Shown here piece after piece: positions 1 to 8,241 of a stretch of 64,000 nucleotides of DNA. The DNA is taken from contig NZ_LT559262.1 of assembly GCF_900083545.1 (NCBI RefSeq), positions 2,513,673 through 2,577,672 on the forward strand. The letters are read 5' to 3'. The notes beneath the pieces were generated by a model. It worked only from the letters and a program-made list of their open reading frames with translations, did no database searches and was not told the DNA's origin. Position 1 is the first letter of the stretch. Each line of letters begins with the position of its first letter. The position numbers and the translations under genes are program-made. The DNA comes from Alistipes provencensis (GTDB taxonomy: Bacteria; Bacteroidota; Bacteroidia; Bacteroidales; Rikenellaceae).

Positions 1-1
1 C

Positions 2-646
2 CGCGGTTTTGACGCCGAGCCCCGCATGTTCGACATCTATATCACCGACCGTTGGGGAAATCATTCGCAGATGCGTAGCGAGAAACACACTCCTCTTCCG
101 GAAAGTCTGCTCGACAAGTCGAAGTTCGTTGAACTCAAATTAGATGATGATATCAAGTGTGATGCTTGGGGCGGAAGTTTGTCCTATGCTTGGAACGATG
201 ACTTCACACCGGCGCTCTTTGTGCACAGCCCGGGCGGTGATACTTTTCCGATGAGTTTTACTTTCGATATGGGGCAAACCTCCAAACTGAGCCGTTATAA
301 GTTCTATCACCTCTTCAACGAGAGCTATGCTTATCAGCGTGGTAACCTCAAGCGCTGGGAGATATGGGGACGTACCGACACGCCGTCGAAAGACGGTTCG
401 TGGGAGGGCTGGACCAAATTGCTGGATTGCCAGTCGTTTAAACCGTCGGGACTTCCCGTGGGTGAGACCACGGGTGATGACTGGGAATATCTGAAAAAGG
501 GCGAAGATTTTGAATTTCCGCCCACGGCACCCGAAGTGCGATATCTTCGCTTCAAGGTGTTGGAGACTTGGGGCGGTGATGACTTCATTCATTTCCAAGA
601 GTTTACCTTCTGGGGTAATCCCGTCGATGACGACAAAACACTTTAA
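2..646 (+). CDS. DUF5000/DUF5126-type PUL lipoprotein, 5' truncated by window edge
   Basis: The frame is open from base 2, so the true start lies upstream and only the C-terminal part (about 214 residues) is present. The first internal ATG is at 26. The visible part ends an Ig-like segment (ITDRWGNHS) and then holds a discoidin-like DUF5000 domain with SFTFDMGQ, RWEIWG and VRYLRFKV. The last 130 residues closely resemble the C-terminus of the next gene (shared DGSWEGWTKL and KPSGLPVG), so the two are tandem paralogues. Such proteins accompany SusC/SusD pairs and probably bind glycan at the cell surface; that role is family inference. There is no gap to the next gene. Confidence 0.75.
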   Translation, partial: RGFDAEPRMFDIYITDRWGNHSQMRSEKHTPLPESLLDKSKFVELKLDDDIKCDAWGGSLSYAWNDDFTPALFVHSPGGDTFPMSFTFDMGQTSKLSRYKFYHLFNESYAYQRGNLKRWEIWGRTDTPSKDGSWEGWTKLLDCQSFKPSGLPVGETTGDDWEYLKKGEDFEFPPTAPEVRYLRFKVLETWGGDDFIHFQEFTFWGNPVDDDKTL

Positions 647-658
647 TTGAGTACGAGT

Positions 659-1888
659 ATGAAACAGATCATAAAATTGGCTGCAGTAGTCTCTGTGGTT
701 TTGTGTGGGGCATGTACCGATATGTTCCACACCGTACAGGGCTATCTCGACGAGGGTGAGTATCTCTACGCTTCGAAAATTGATTCGCTCAAGGCGCTTT
801 CGGGCGATGAGCGGGCGCTCATCACGGGTCTTCTGATGTACGGCTATGATACCAAGGAGTGCGTTATTCGCTGGCAGCCGGGTGATGGTGAGGCCGTTGT
901 TCCGATTCAGCGGCAGGAACCTGTGGAAAAGTTTGAATACAGCGTTACTGATCTTACTGACGGCTATTACATTTTTGAGGTCACTACCTTCGATAACGAA
1001 GGTACTCCCTCGTTAGTACAGACTCTCAACGCACGGGTCTACGGGGATGTCTATCGCAATTCGCTGCGAGCGCGCGGCGTCGATAATGCGAAGCAGGATG
1101 ATGAGAGTGTCGTCGTGACGCTGACCGGTGTGCTGCAAGACTCCTACAAAAGTGTCATTATCTATCGAGACAAAGCAGGCGCTGAACAGAGGCGAGACAT
1201 TGCCGTAACGGACATGAGTGTTACGATTGAGGACTGGGAGTCGGAGGGCGCCTATGTAATCGAGACCTATTATCTGCCAAACGAAACGGCGGTCGATCTG
1301 TTCAAGGTGGAGTCCGAGACGTTCTATTTCCCGAAGTACGAGCGCATCGCCATGGTACCCAAAGCGGGATTCAAGCCAGTTATTCTGGACAATGATCTGG
1401 CAATGACCGCGTGGGGAGGAGATCTCGCAAAAGCATTCAATGGTACCATTAACAATGACGATTATGCCCACAGTTGGGGTGGTTGGGAGAGCGGATCAGC
1501 ATGGTTTACTTTTGATATGGGTAAATCTGCCGTACTTCAGGCTTTCCGATTGAACGGTAATACGTTGGATAACCGCGCTTTTTCGAGCGGATACATGAAG
1601 CAGTGGGAAGTTTGGGGCTGTAAAGATGCTCCGTCGCAAGATGGCTCATGGGAGGGCTGGACCAAGCTGATGGAATGTCAGTCTGTGAAGCCTTCAGGGT
1701 TACCCGTGGGACAGTTTTCGGAGGACGACCGCGTCCGGGTAGCCGAAGGGGAGACGTTTCTTTTCCCCGAAGATATTCCCGAGGTGCGTTACATCCGCTT
1801 CAAGGTAAACGATGTCTGGAGCGTTGCTGAGGGCCGCTTTCTGACTTTTACCGAGTTGACTTTCTGGGAATATCTGCCTCAGGAGTAA
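659..1888 (+). CDS. DUF4998 / DUF5000 surface lipoprotein
   Basis: The ATG at 659 is preferred over the TTG at 647, which directly follows the previous stop, because it gives a clean lipoprotein signal: KQ, a hydrophobic run and VLCGAC, with the lipidated Cys near residue 20. Residues ~30-220 look like the DUF4998 fibronectin-like region and ~235-410 like a discoidin-type DUF5000 domain (WFTFDMGKS, KQWEVWG, VRYIRFKV). In Bacteroidota such proteins sit downstream of SusCD pairs in polysaccharide-utilisation loci and are thought to bind the target glycan. It is co-directional with the preceding paralogue and the following glycosidases, probably one operon. Confidence 0.78.
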   Translation: MKQIIKLAAVVSVVLCGACTDMFHTVQGYLDEGEYLYASKIDSLKALSGDERALITGLLMYGYDTKECVIRWQPGDGEAVVPIQRQEPVEKFEYSVTDLTDGYYIFEVTTFDNEGTPSLVQTLNARVYGDVYRNSLRARGVDNAKQDDESVVVTLTGVLQDSYKSVIIYRDKAGAEQRRDIAVTDMSVTIEDWESEGAYVIETYYLPNETAVDLFKVESETFYFPKYERIAMVPKAGFKPVILDNDLAMTAWGGDLAKAFNGTINNDDYAHSWGGWESGSAWFTFDMGKSAVLQAFRLNGNTLDNRAFSSGYMKQWEVWGCKDAPSQDGSWEGWTKLMECQSVKPSGLPVGQFSEDDRVRVAEGETFLFPEDIPEVRYIRFKVNDVWSVAEGRFLTFTELTFWEYLPQE

Positions 1889-1958
1889 TCTGTAGGGAGA
1901 ATCCGCCGACTCCCGAAGCCGGCGGATCCTCCCTATATAATCCAAATCAAATAAGGAC

Positions 1959-2957
1959 ATGAACATCAAATATTTCCTGCTTGTTTCACTTGTCGCACTG
2001 ACGGGAACACTCCGCGCACAACTGGTCGAAACACCGTCCGCAACGGGATTCACCAATCCCGTGAGCATGGTCAGTCTGCCCGATCCGAGCGTCATCCGGG
2101 GAGGCGACGGATTCTTCTACCTCTACGCTACGCAGGATATCGGGTTAGTACCGATCATGCGTTCACGCGACCTCACTACTTGGGAACATGTTGGCAATGC
2201 CTTCACTAAGGAGAGCCGCCCGTGTTTCATCGACGGCGGGGGCTATATGTGGGCGCCTGACATCAACCGTATCGGTAACCGCTGGGTACTTTACTATTCG
2301 CTTTCGAAGTGGGGTGAAATTCATAAGAACGGTATCGGAGTGGCGGTAGCCGATTCTCCGTCAGGTCCGTTCAAGGACCTTGGACCGCTTTTCACCAGCG
2401 ATGAGATCGGTGTCGCTAATTCCATAGATCAGTTCTACATGGAGGACGAGGGGCGCAAATACCTTTTCTGGGGCAGTTTTCATGGCCTCTACGGGGTGGA
2501 ACTCGCTCACGACGGGCTCTCGGTCAAACGTGGCGCCGGGAAGCTCCGGATAGCGGGTAATGCTTACGAGGCGGTCTACATCCACCGCAAAGGGGGTTAT
2601 TATTATCTGTTCGCTTCGGTCGACGCCTGCTGCGAAGGGATCAAGAGCACCTATAAATTAGTGGTCGGACGTTCGACTTCGCTTTTCGGTCCCTATCTTG
2701 ATAAGCAGGGACGGCGAATGCTTGAAAATCAGCATGAGGTCGTTTTGCAGGGTAACGGACGCTTCAAGGGGCCGGGGCACAACGCTGAGTTTCTCTCCGA
2801 CAAGGAGGGCGCCGATTGGATTCTGTACCATGCCGTCGATGTTCGTGATCCGCGCGGACGCAAACTGATGCTTGACCGAGTGGAGTGGATTGATGGCTGG
2901 CCGGTGATAGGTAACGGTACACCATCGCTTGATATGTCGCAGAAACCTCAATTCTGA
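1959..2957 (+). CDS. Family 43-like glycoside hydrolase, secreted
   Basis: 332 residues with a signal peptide (hydrophobic run to ALTGTLRA, then QLVE). The five-bladed propeller is recognisable: LPDPSVIR supplies the catalytic-base Asp, MWAPDI the second blade, SIDQFYMEDEG the pKa-modulating Asp region, AYEAVYIHRKGGYYYLF the acid Glu, and GPGHNAEF the conserved His region. The order fits GH43 alpha-L-arabinanase or arabinofuranosidase-like enzymes, and the length is normal for a single-domain member. The substrate cannot be fixed from sequence. It lies 70 bp after the DUF4998 gene in the same orientation. Confidence 0.8.
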   Translation: MNIKYFLLVSLVALTGTLRAQLVETPSATGFTNPVSMVSLPDPSVIRGGDGFFYLYATQDIGLVPIMRSRDLTTWEHVGNAFTKESRPCFIDGGGYMWAPDINRIGNRWVLYYSLSKWGEIHKNGIGVAVADSPSGPFKDLGPLFTSDEIGVANSIDQFYMEDEGRKYLFWGSFHGLYGVELAHDGLSVKRGAGKLRIAGNAYEAVYIHRKGGYYYLFASVDACCEGIKSTYKLVVGRSTSLFGPYLDKQGRRMLENQHEVVLQGNGRFKGPGHNAEFLSDKEGADWILYHAVDVRDPRGRKLMLDRVEWIDGWPVIGNGTPSLDMSQKPQF

Positions 2958-2962
2958 AACCG

Positions 2963-3022
2963 ATGAAATTATACCTGTTCCTTTGGGTGATTGGCTTCCC
3001 TTTGGGTGCCGTTCACGTTTGA
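2963..3022 (+). pseudogene. Orphan signal-peptide-like micro-ORF (possible gene relic)
   Basis: ATG followed by 19 codons and a TGA, encoding MKLYLFLWVIGFPLGAVHV, which reads like a bare secretion signal with nothing after it. It sits in the 95 bp between two PUL glycosidase genes. It could be the 5' stub of a deleted secreted protein or chance; there is no further coding evidence. Confidence 0.25.
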
Positions 3023-3052
3023 GGGTATTGAATAATTCTTAAAGTAACAGAC

Positions 3053-4084
3053 ATGAAAAAATACATGATTTTACTTGCCTGCTCGTTCCTTGCAATATTT
3101 ACGGCATCAGCCGGCAATCCGAAGAGTAGATCCTCTGTTCCGGCTCCGATCTACATGGACAATAATTACCATGGTCCGGCCGATCCCGAGGTGGTGTGGA
3201 ATCCCGTGACAAAAGAATATATGATCTTTTATACGGGACGCAGGCCTTTTCTCGACCAATCGTCGTATGTTGGGACGCCGGTTGGGGTGGCCGTGTCGAA
3301 AGACATGATCCGCTGGAAACATGCAGGTTACTGCTCGTTCGATGGAGTAGGTGGTGCTCCTGACAGTGAGATTACCTATTGGGCGCCCGGTGTCATTATC
3401 GAGGGTGATACGGCACATATGTATGTGACGGTGAAACTCGACTCGACGCCTGTTTGGGGCGGACCGAGCAATATCGTGCACTATGCGGCTCCGGCAACTG
3501 ATATGATCTCGGGCTGGAAACGTCAGGGTGCCGTAGTGACTACTCCGATTTCGATCGATGCTACGGTCGTCCGTAATGGTGACGGCTACGAAATGTGGTA
3601 TCGGGATCGTCCTACGGAAGAGACGGGCGGATTGTATCACGCCCGCAGCAGGAACCTTTACGACTGGGAGCTGCTCGGCTTAGCTAAGGGTGATATCAAT
3701 CGGGTCGATGTGACGGGGCATACCTATCAGGAAGGAGCTTTCGCCTTCCGCTGGAAGGGCTGGTTCTGGATCGTTGCCGATCCGCACAAAGGCTTGGCCG
3801 TCTATCGTTCGAAAGATGCTGTGAACTGGGAATATCAGGGGATTATCATGTATGAACCGGGTAAGCGTTTCGCCGACAATACACGGGCTCGCCATCCGAG
3901 TGTTCTTATCAAGGATGATCGGGCATTCATCGTCTACCATGTGCAGCCGTTCCTTGGCTACAATCCGGGGACACACGAAGCCGGCGATGAAATTTATCAG
4001 AAAATCAGCTTCCTGCAAATGGCTGAACTTAATTACGAAAATGGTAAGTTAACGTGTGATCGAGATAAAACCGTTTATCCTTAA
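3053..4084 (+). CDS. Secreted five-bladed beta-propeller glycosidase (GH43/GH117-like)
   Basis: 343 residues. The signal peptide (MKKYMILLACSFLAIFTASA) is followed by a propeller fold. HGPADPEVVWNP resembles the first-blade catalytic Asp segment of clan GH-F/GH43-like enzymes, EITYWAPGV the second blade, ISIDATVVRNGDGYEMWY a middle blade with Asp, and HTYQEGAFAFRWKGWFW a candidate acid Glu. The late ARHPSVLIKDDRAFIVYHVQP is typical of these folds. It is more divergent than the gene at 1959, so the exact family (GH43, GH117 or an unclassified relative) is uncertain. Six bases separate it from the GH116-like gene, so co-transcription is likely. Confidence 0.7.
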   Translation: MKKYMILLACSFLAIFTASAGNPKSRSSVPAPIYMDNNYHGPADPEVVWNPVTKEYMIFYTGRRPFLDQSSYVGTPVGVAVSKDMIRWKHAGYCSFDGVGGAPDSEITYWAPGVIIEGDTAHMYVTVKLDSTPVWGGPSNIVHYAAPATDMISGWKRQGAVVTTPISIDATVVRNGDGYEMWYRDRPTEETGGLYHARSRNLYDWELLGLAKGDINRVDVTGHTYQEGAFAFRWKGWFWIVADPHKGLAVYRSKDAVNWEYQGIIMYEPGKRFADNTRARHPSVLIKDDRAFIVYHVQPFLGYNPGTHEAGDEIYQKISFLQMAELNYENGKLTCDRDKTVYP

Positions 4085-4089
4085 GCCCC

Positions 4090-6615
4090 ATGTTCCCGAA
4101 AATAGTCATTCGATCCTTTATTCCACTCTTTGCCCTATTGTCGGCACCGGCATGCGGCGATGAATCCGACGGTCGGGCTTTCGATGCCCCCTATGAGGGT
4201 GAGTATCTCTCGCGTATCGCCTTTCCCATCGGCGGTATGGGTGCGGGTATGTTCTGTATTGAAGGGAACGGGACGATCTCCCACATGTCTATTCACCATG
4301 TTCCGGAACTTTTCAATGAACCGTTGATGTTCGCAGCTTTGCATGTTAAAGGCCAAGAAAACGGCTCGAAGGTAATAGAAGGCAATGTTCCTGAGTGGAA
4401 AAAGTACGGTCAACGGGGAGCTACACTCGGCATCAGCAATCCGGCATGGGGCTTTCCGCGCTTTGATCGCACTCGCTTTACTGCACGGTTCCCTTTTGCA
4501 CACATCGAACTCTCGGATGATGATATGCCTTTGGATGCGGAGATCACAGCATGGAGCCCTTTCATTCCCACCAATGAAGATGATTCAGGGCTACCTGCCG
4601 GAACACTCGAATACCATTTTACCAACAATTCGGCAAAAGAGGTGGAGGCTGTATTTTCATACAACAGTAGTAATTTCGCCCATCGCAACCACCAAGCGCA
4701 GGGATCGATCGAACCGATCGAGAACGGATTCGTTCTAACACAGCGTCCCGGAAACCAACCGCGCTATGAACATCGTCAGTTTGCGATCTTTACCGACGAT
4801 ACGACAACTGTAGTGAACCATAGTTGGTTCCGTGGCCAATGGTGGGATCCAGCCACGATGGCATGGAATGATATTGAACAGGGAACGCTATGTAAGAATC
4901 CTCCCAAAGAGGGTGCTCCGGGGGCATCGCTTTATATTCCGTTCACACTTGGTCCCGGTGAATCACATACGATCCGTCTCCACATGGTGTGGTATGTTCC
5001 CTATTCCGGTATAAACTACGGCCCCGATGCCGAGACCGACGCCGATCGCGGAGTGAAGTACAATCCGGCCCAATATGAAAATTATCCAACTGTCTATGAA
5101 CCGTGGTACGGGCATCGCTTCCCCGACATCCGGTCAGTGTGCGATTATTGGTTGAACAACTACGGCCGTCTGAAGAGCGAAACTGAAAGTTTCACCGAGG
5201 CATTTTACAGTTCGACCCTGCCTCCCGAAGTGATCGAAGCCGTAGCGGCGAATCTCACGATCCTGAAATCGCCCACCGTATGGCGGCAACACGACGGCCG
5301 GATGTGGAATTGGGAGGGGAGCGGCGATACATGGGGCAGTTGTCACGGTTCGTGCACCCATGTCTGGAACTATGCTCAGGCATTGCCGCACCTTTTTCCT
5401 GCGATGGAGCGTACGCTGCGCGAGACGGAATTTTTGGTCGGGCAAAATAGTGAGGGACATCAGGTTTTTCGGAATAACCTTCCCATACGTCCTACCCGCC
5501 ACGACTTCCACGCTGCGGCCGACGGACAGCTCGGCGGGATTTTGAAAGCCTACCGCGACTGGCGGATCAGCGGCGACGAGAAATGGATTGCCGGGTTATA
5601 TTCGCTTCTCGTACAAAGTATCGACTACTGTATCCGTACATGGGACCCGCGCGAAACGGGGGCACTCGAAGAACCGCACCACAATACCTATGACATCGAG
5701 TTCTGGGGGCCTGACGGTATGTGTACGAGCATCTATGCCGAGGCGCTCAATGCAATCTCAACGATCGGAAAAGCTCTCGGTCACGATACTTCACGCTACG
5801 ATGCGTTGCTCGGGAAGAGCGTGCGTTACCTCGAAGATCGGCTTTACGATGGCGAATATTTTGCTCAGCGGGTGATGTGGCGGGAGCTCGACGCTCCCGA
5901 TCCGACACAGGCGATGACTTTCCATAGCACCTATTCCGAAGAGGCCCGCGAGATTCTTGATGCCGAAGGACCCAAATACCAATACGGCCACGGCTGTCTG
6001 TCGGACGGAGTGATCGGAAGCTGGATGGCTTGGGCTGCGGGATTGGACGGAATACTCGATCCCGGGAAGGTGCGAAGCCATCTCTGTGCGGTTCACAAAT
6101 ACAATCTGCGTCGAGATCTCTATAACCACATAAATCCGCAGCGGACAACTTATGCACTGGGCAAAGATGGGGGATTGTTGTTATGTAGCTGGCCTAAAGG
6201 GGGTAAACCTCAGCTTCCGTTCGTCTATAGCAACGAAGTCTGGAGCGGCATTGAGTATCAGGTTGCGGCGCATCTGATTGCTGTGGGAGAGGTCGAAAAG
6301 GGGCTGGAGATTGTCCGCGTATGTCGTAATCGCTACGATGGGAGGGTCCGTAATCCGTTCAATGAATACGAATGTGGAAGTTGGTATGCCCGGGCATTGT
6401 CGAGTTATTCATTGTTGCAGGCATTGACGGGGGTCCGTTACGATGCGGTGGATCGGGTGCTTTATATTGTGCCGCGTGTCAAAGGCGATTTTACTACGTT
6501 CCTTTCGACGGCAACGGGATTCGGTACGGTTTCGCTTGTCAACGGCCGGCCTGAAGTCGAGGTCGTATACGGCCGGATCGACATCGGCGAGATACGGTTC
6601 GACATGGAGAAATAA
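4090..6615 (+). CDS. GH116-like (DUF608) glycoside hydrolase lipoprotein
   Basis: 841 residues. Residues 1-23 form a lipoprotein signal ending APAC, followed by GDESD; an acidic stretch right after the Cys is the kind of tag associated with surface export of Bacteroidota lipoproteins. The N-terminal domain has the GBA2/GH116 signature (FPIGGMGAGMF, HHVPELFN). The C-terminal (alpha/alpha)6 domain has WEGSGDTWGSCHGSCTH, HDFHAAADGQLGG, HHNTYDIEFWGPDGMCTS and EYECGSWYARALSSYSLLQA. Known GH116 members are beta-glucosidases, beta-xylosidases or glucosylceramidases; the substrate here is not deducible. Last gene of the PUL segment, followed by a strong terminator. Confidence 0.82.
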   Translation: MFPKIVIRSFIPLFALLSAPACGDESDGRAFDAPYEGEYLSRIAFPIGGMGAGMFCIEGNGTISHMSIHHVPELFNEPLMFAALHVKGQENGSKVIEGNVPEWKKYGQRGATLGISNPAWGFPRFDRTRFTARFPFAHIELSDDDMPLDAEITAWSPFIPTNEDDSGLPAGTLEYHFTNNSAKEVEAVFSYNSSNFAHRNHQAQGSIEPIENGFVLTQRPGNQPRYEHRQFAIFTDDTTTVVNHSWFRGQWWDPATMAWNDIEQGTLCKNPPKEGAPGASLYIPFTLGPGESHTIRLHMVWYVPYSGINYGPDAETDADRGVKYNPAQYENYPTVYEPWYGHRFPDIRSVCDYWLNNYGRLKSETESFTEAFYSSTLPPEVIEAVAANLTILKSPTVWRQHDGRMWNWEGSGDTWGSCHGSCTHVWNYAQALPHLFPAMERTLRETEFLVGQNSEGHQVFRNNLPIRPTRHDFHAAADGQLGGILKAYRDWRISGDEKWIAGLYSLLVQSIDYCIRTWDPRETGALEEPHHNTYDIEFWGPDGMCTSIYAEALNAISTIGKALGHDTSRYDALLGKSVRYLEDRLYDGEYFAQRVMWRELDAPDPTQAMTFHSTYSEEAREILDAEGPKYQYGHGCLSDGVIGSWMAWAAGLDGILDPGKVRSHLCAVHKYNLRRDLYNHINPQRTTYALGKDGGLLLCSWPKGGKPQLPFVYSNEVWSGIEYQVAAHLIAVGEVEKGLEIVRVCRNRYDGRVRNPFNEYECGSWYARALSSYSLLQALTGVRYDAVDRVLYIVPRVKGDFTTFLSTATGFGTVSLVNGRPEVEVVYGRIDIGEIRFDMEK

Positions 6616-6635
6616 TTCGTTATGAGTCTTTTTTC

Positions 6636-6672
6636 ATTCCCGAATGGCTCCGGAGCCGTTCGGGAATTTTTT
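6636..6672 (+). terminator. Intrinsic terminator of the PUL segment
   Basis: A long near-perfect inverted repeat (ATTCCCGAA...TTCGGGAAT with a GGCTCCGGAGCC core) followed by a T-run, 20 bp after the GH116-like gene. Confidence 0.8.
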
Positions 6673-7147
6673 CATGCTGTTTGATTGTGCCCCACCCCTC
6701 TATACAAGCTTTGCCATGCGGTTTTTTCTAGGTGCATAGGGGCGTAATGCAGAACTGCGTGTTGATCGTAGTAACATCTACTCTTAGCGAGCTCCTTTTC
6801 GAAGCAGAGGTCGATGCTTCAGGTGTCGTTGACAAGAACCCGCTGCAACACCTTTTAGATGTCTTCGAAGGAGGGGGCAAATCCAACGGTTTTTCGATGC
6901 GGCCGTCAGCAGGGGAGGGGACTCCGGGTGTCCGCCGCTATTCATTAAAGGGGCTTCGGAGGGCGTACTGCCGTTCGGTTTGAACCATTCCAATCTCACG
7001 TTTCTACCTCCAGTCACAATGTAAAAATATCTAAATTTATGTTCTAAACAAGCCAATATATAACGAAAAAGCCGGTCTGAAGTTGCTGGGCGGCTATTCG
7101 TTCGAGTGCTTGCTACTTCGGTCTGCGGGTGATCGTGTGCTTTACTT
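6673..7147. other. Gene-poor interval, probable island debris
   Basis: About 475 bp with no convincing coding sequence. Short frames on either strand lack recognisable domains and natural start contexts. It lies between the PUL terminator and a truncated integrase, so it may be remnant mobile-element DNA. I found no copy of the tRNA-Lys 3' end here that would mark the far attachment site. Confidence 0.4.
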
Positions 7148-7894
7148 TCAGCACGACAAGGTTGCACTCGATTGTTTTGCCTTGCTGTATTTCTCGATAA
7201 TCCGCATGGCGTTCGGTACGAGTTGAAAGGACAGCAATTTCTGTGTCTTGTGGCGGGAGTCGTAAATCCTGCCGTCCACAATATCGCAGTAACGCAGGGT
7301 AGCCATGTATTTGGTGAATGGGGTGGTTTTTGGCACGAATAATCCCTCGGCGAGTGCGGCCTTAAAGATTGCATATTTGGTGGCTATGCTGTTGTTTGTG
7401 TTGCCCTCTTTGCGCAGGAACAGTTCAAAGTCGTGAAGATATGCAAGGTCTATTTCGTCAAATCGGGTATTCAGCGACCGAAATTGCGAAAGGCGGGATA
7501 ACAACGAGCGGTGTTTGGATGCCGAGCCGTATTTGCCGAGTATTTCCAACCGTTCGATAGTCTGTTTCAGATATTCGCCGACCGTGCAGTTTATTTTCCG
7601 CCCGTTGGTTTCCAAAAGATTGTCGAGCGTAACCTCTACCTCCAATGCTTCAAGGCGTTTGATTTTGCGTCGATACTCGTTTAGTTTGGTGTCGATTCGG
7701 TATTGTAATTCTTGCATTTCGGGGTTGTTTCCCTTAATGCGTTGATTTTCAAAGTCCCAATCGTCAATGTTTAGTGTTACGCCTGTACTGATGAATTTGT
7801 TTTTCCGAGTTTGTGTTAAACGCAGATGGACGGGCGCGGCGTTTTGGCTGTTCAGTCTGTCTTTGCGAAAGACGGTGTTAATGCTGATATTCAT
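7148..7894 (-). pseudogene. Decayed tyrosine recombinase (integrase) next to tRNA-Lys
   Basis: The start is taken at 7894 (MNISINTVFRKDR); an in-frame extension to 7984 has no support. Residues ~1-90 match the arm-binding domain of Bacteroidota integrases (PVHLRLTQTRKNKFISTGV, DWDFENQRIKGNN) and ~105-210 the SAM-like core-binding domain (YGSASKHRSLLSRL, HDFELFLRKEG). Catalytic-domain sequence is then missing: after TPFTKYMA the reading jumps to LRYCDIVDGRIYDSRHKT and stops soon after NAMRIIEKYSK. The first catalytic Arg region and the C-terminal HxxR...Y part are absent, so it is inactive. It points away from a tRNA gene 170 bp upstream, the usual arrangement for an element integrated at a tRNA 3' end. 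Confidence 0.8.
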
Positions 7895-8022
7895 TTGTTT
7901 GCATTGTTGCGCAAACAAGTTTAACCAACCGATTTTGTGTATAACAAAGTGTATAACATTTCCCCTTAAATGTCCCTTTTCCACCCTCGAATTGCTAATA
8001 ACGGAGGCAACGTACTAAAAAC

Positions 8023-8056
8023 AAAAAGACCGATAATCATTGATTATCAGTCTTTT
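8023..8056 (-). terminator. Terminator of tRNA-Lys
   Basis: Inverted repeat around GATAATCA/TGATTATC with flanking AAAAAGAC/GTCTTTT, immediately 3' of the tRNA on the minus strand, ending in a T-run on that strand. Confidence 0.75.
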
Positions 8057-8062
8057 GCTTTG

Positions 8063-8135
8063 TACCCCCTCAGGGGCTCGAACCCTGGACCCCAACATTA
8101 AGAGTGTCGTGCTCTACCAACTGAGCTAAAGAGGC
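8063..8135 (-). tRNA. tRNA-Lys (anticodon CTT)
   Basis: A complete cloverleaf reads on the minus strand: acceptor GCCTCTT/AGGGGGT (with a G1-U72 wobble), D arm GCTC AGTTGGTA GAGC, anticodon stem CGACA/TGTTG around loop CTCTTAA (anticodon CTT), and T arm CAGGG TTCGAGC CCCTG. The 3' CCA is not encoded. The gene lies beside a decayed integrase, and its 3' end faces that side, as expected for an integration target. Confidence 0.95.
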
Positions 8136-8241
8136 ATCAATCGTTATCCGATTGCGAGTGCAAAGGTAGCTATATTTTTTTTATCTCCAAAGATTTTTTC
8201 GGAAAAATTTCATCAAAATTCCGTTTTTTCGGCGTCGGGGG

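Noticed and set aside
26-646. First gene starting at the ATG at 26
   Set aside because: The frame is open to base 2 with in-character residues, so the gene most likely begins upstream of the window.
6732-6983. 83-residue frame near the PUL end
   Set aside because: No domain, no promoter and no signal; lies in debris beside the broken integrase.
6673-7147. Far attachment-site copy of the tRNA-Lys 3' end
   Set aside because: No convincing match to the tRNA 3' end sequence was found by eye in this interval; it may lie outside the window.
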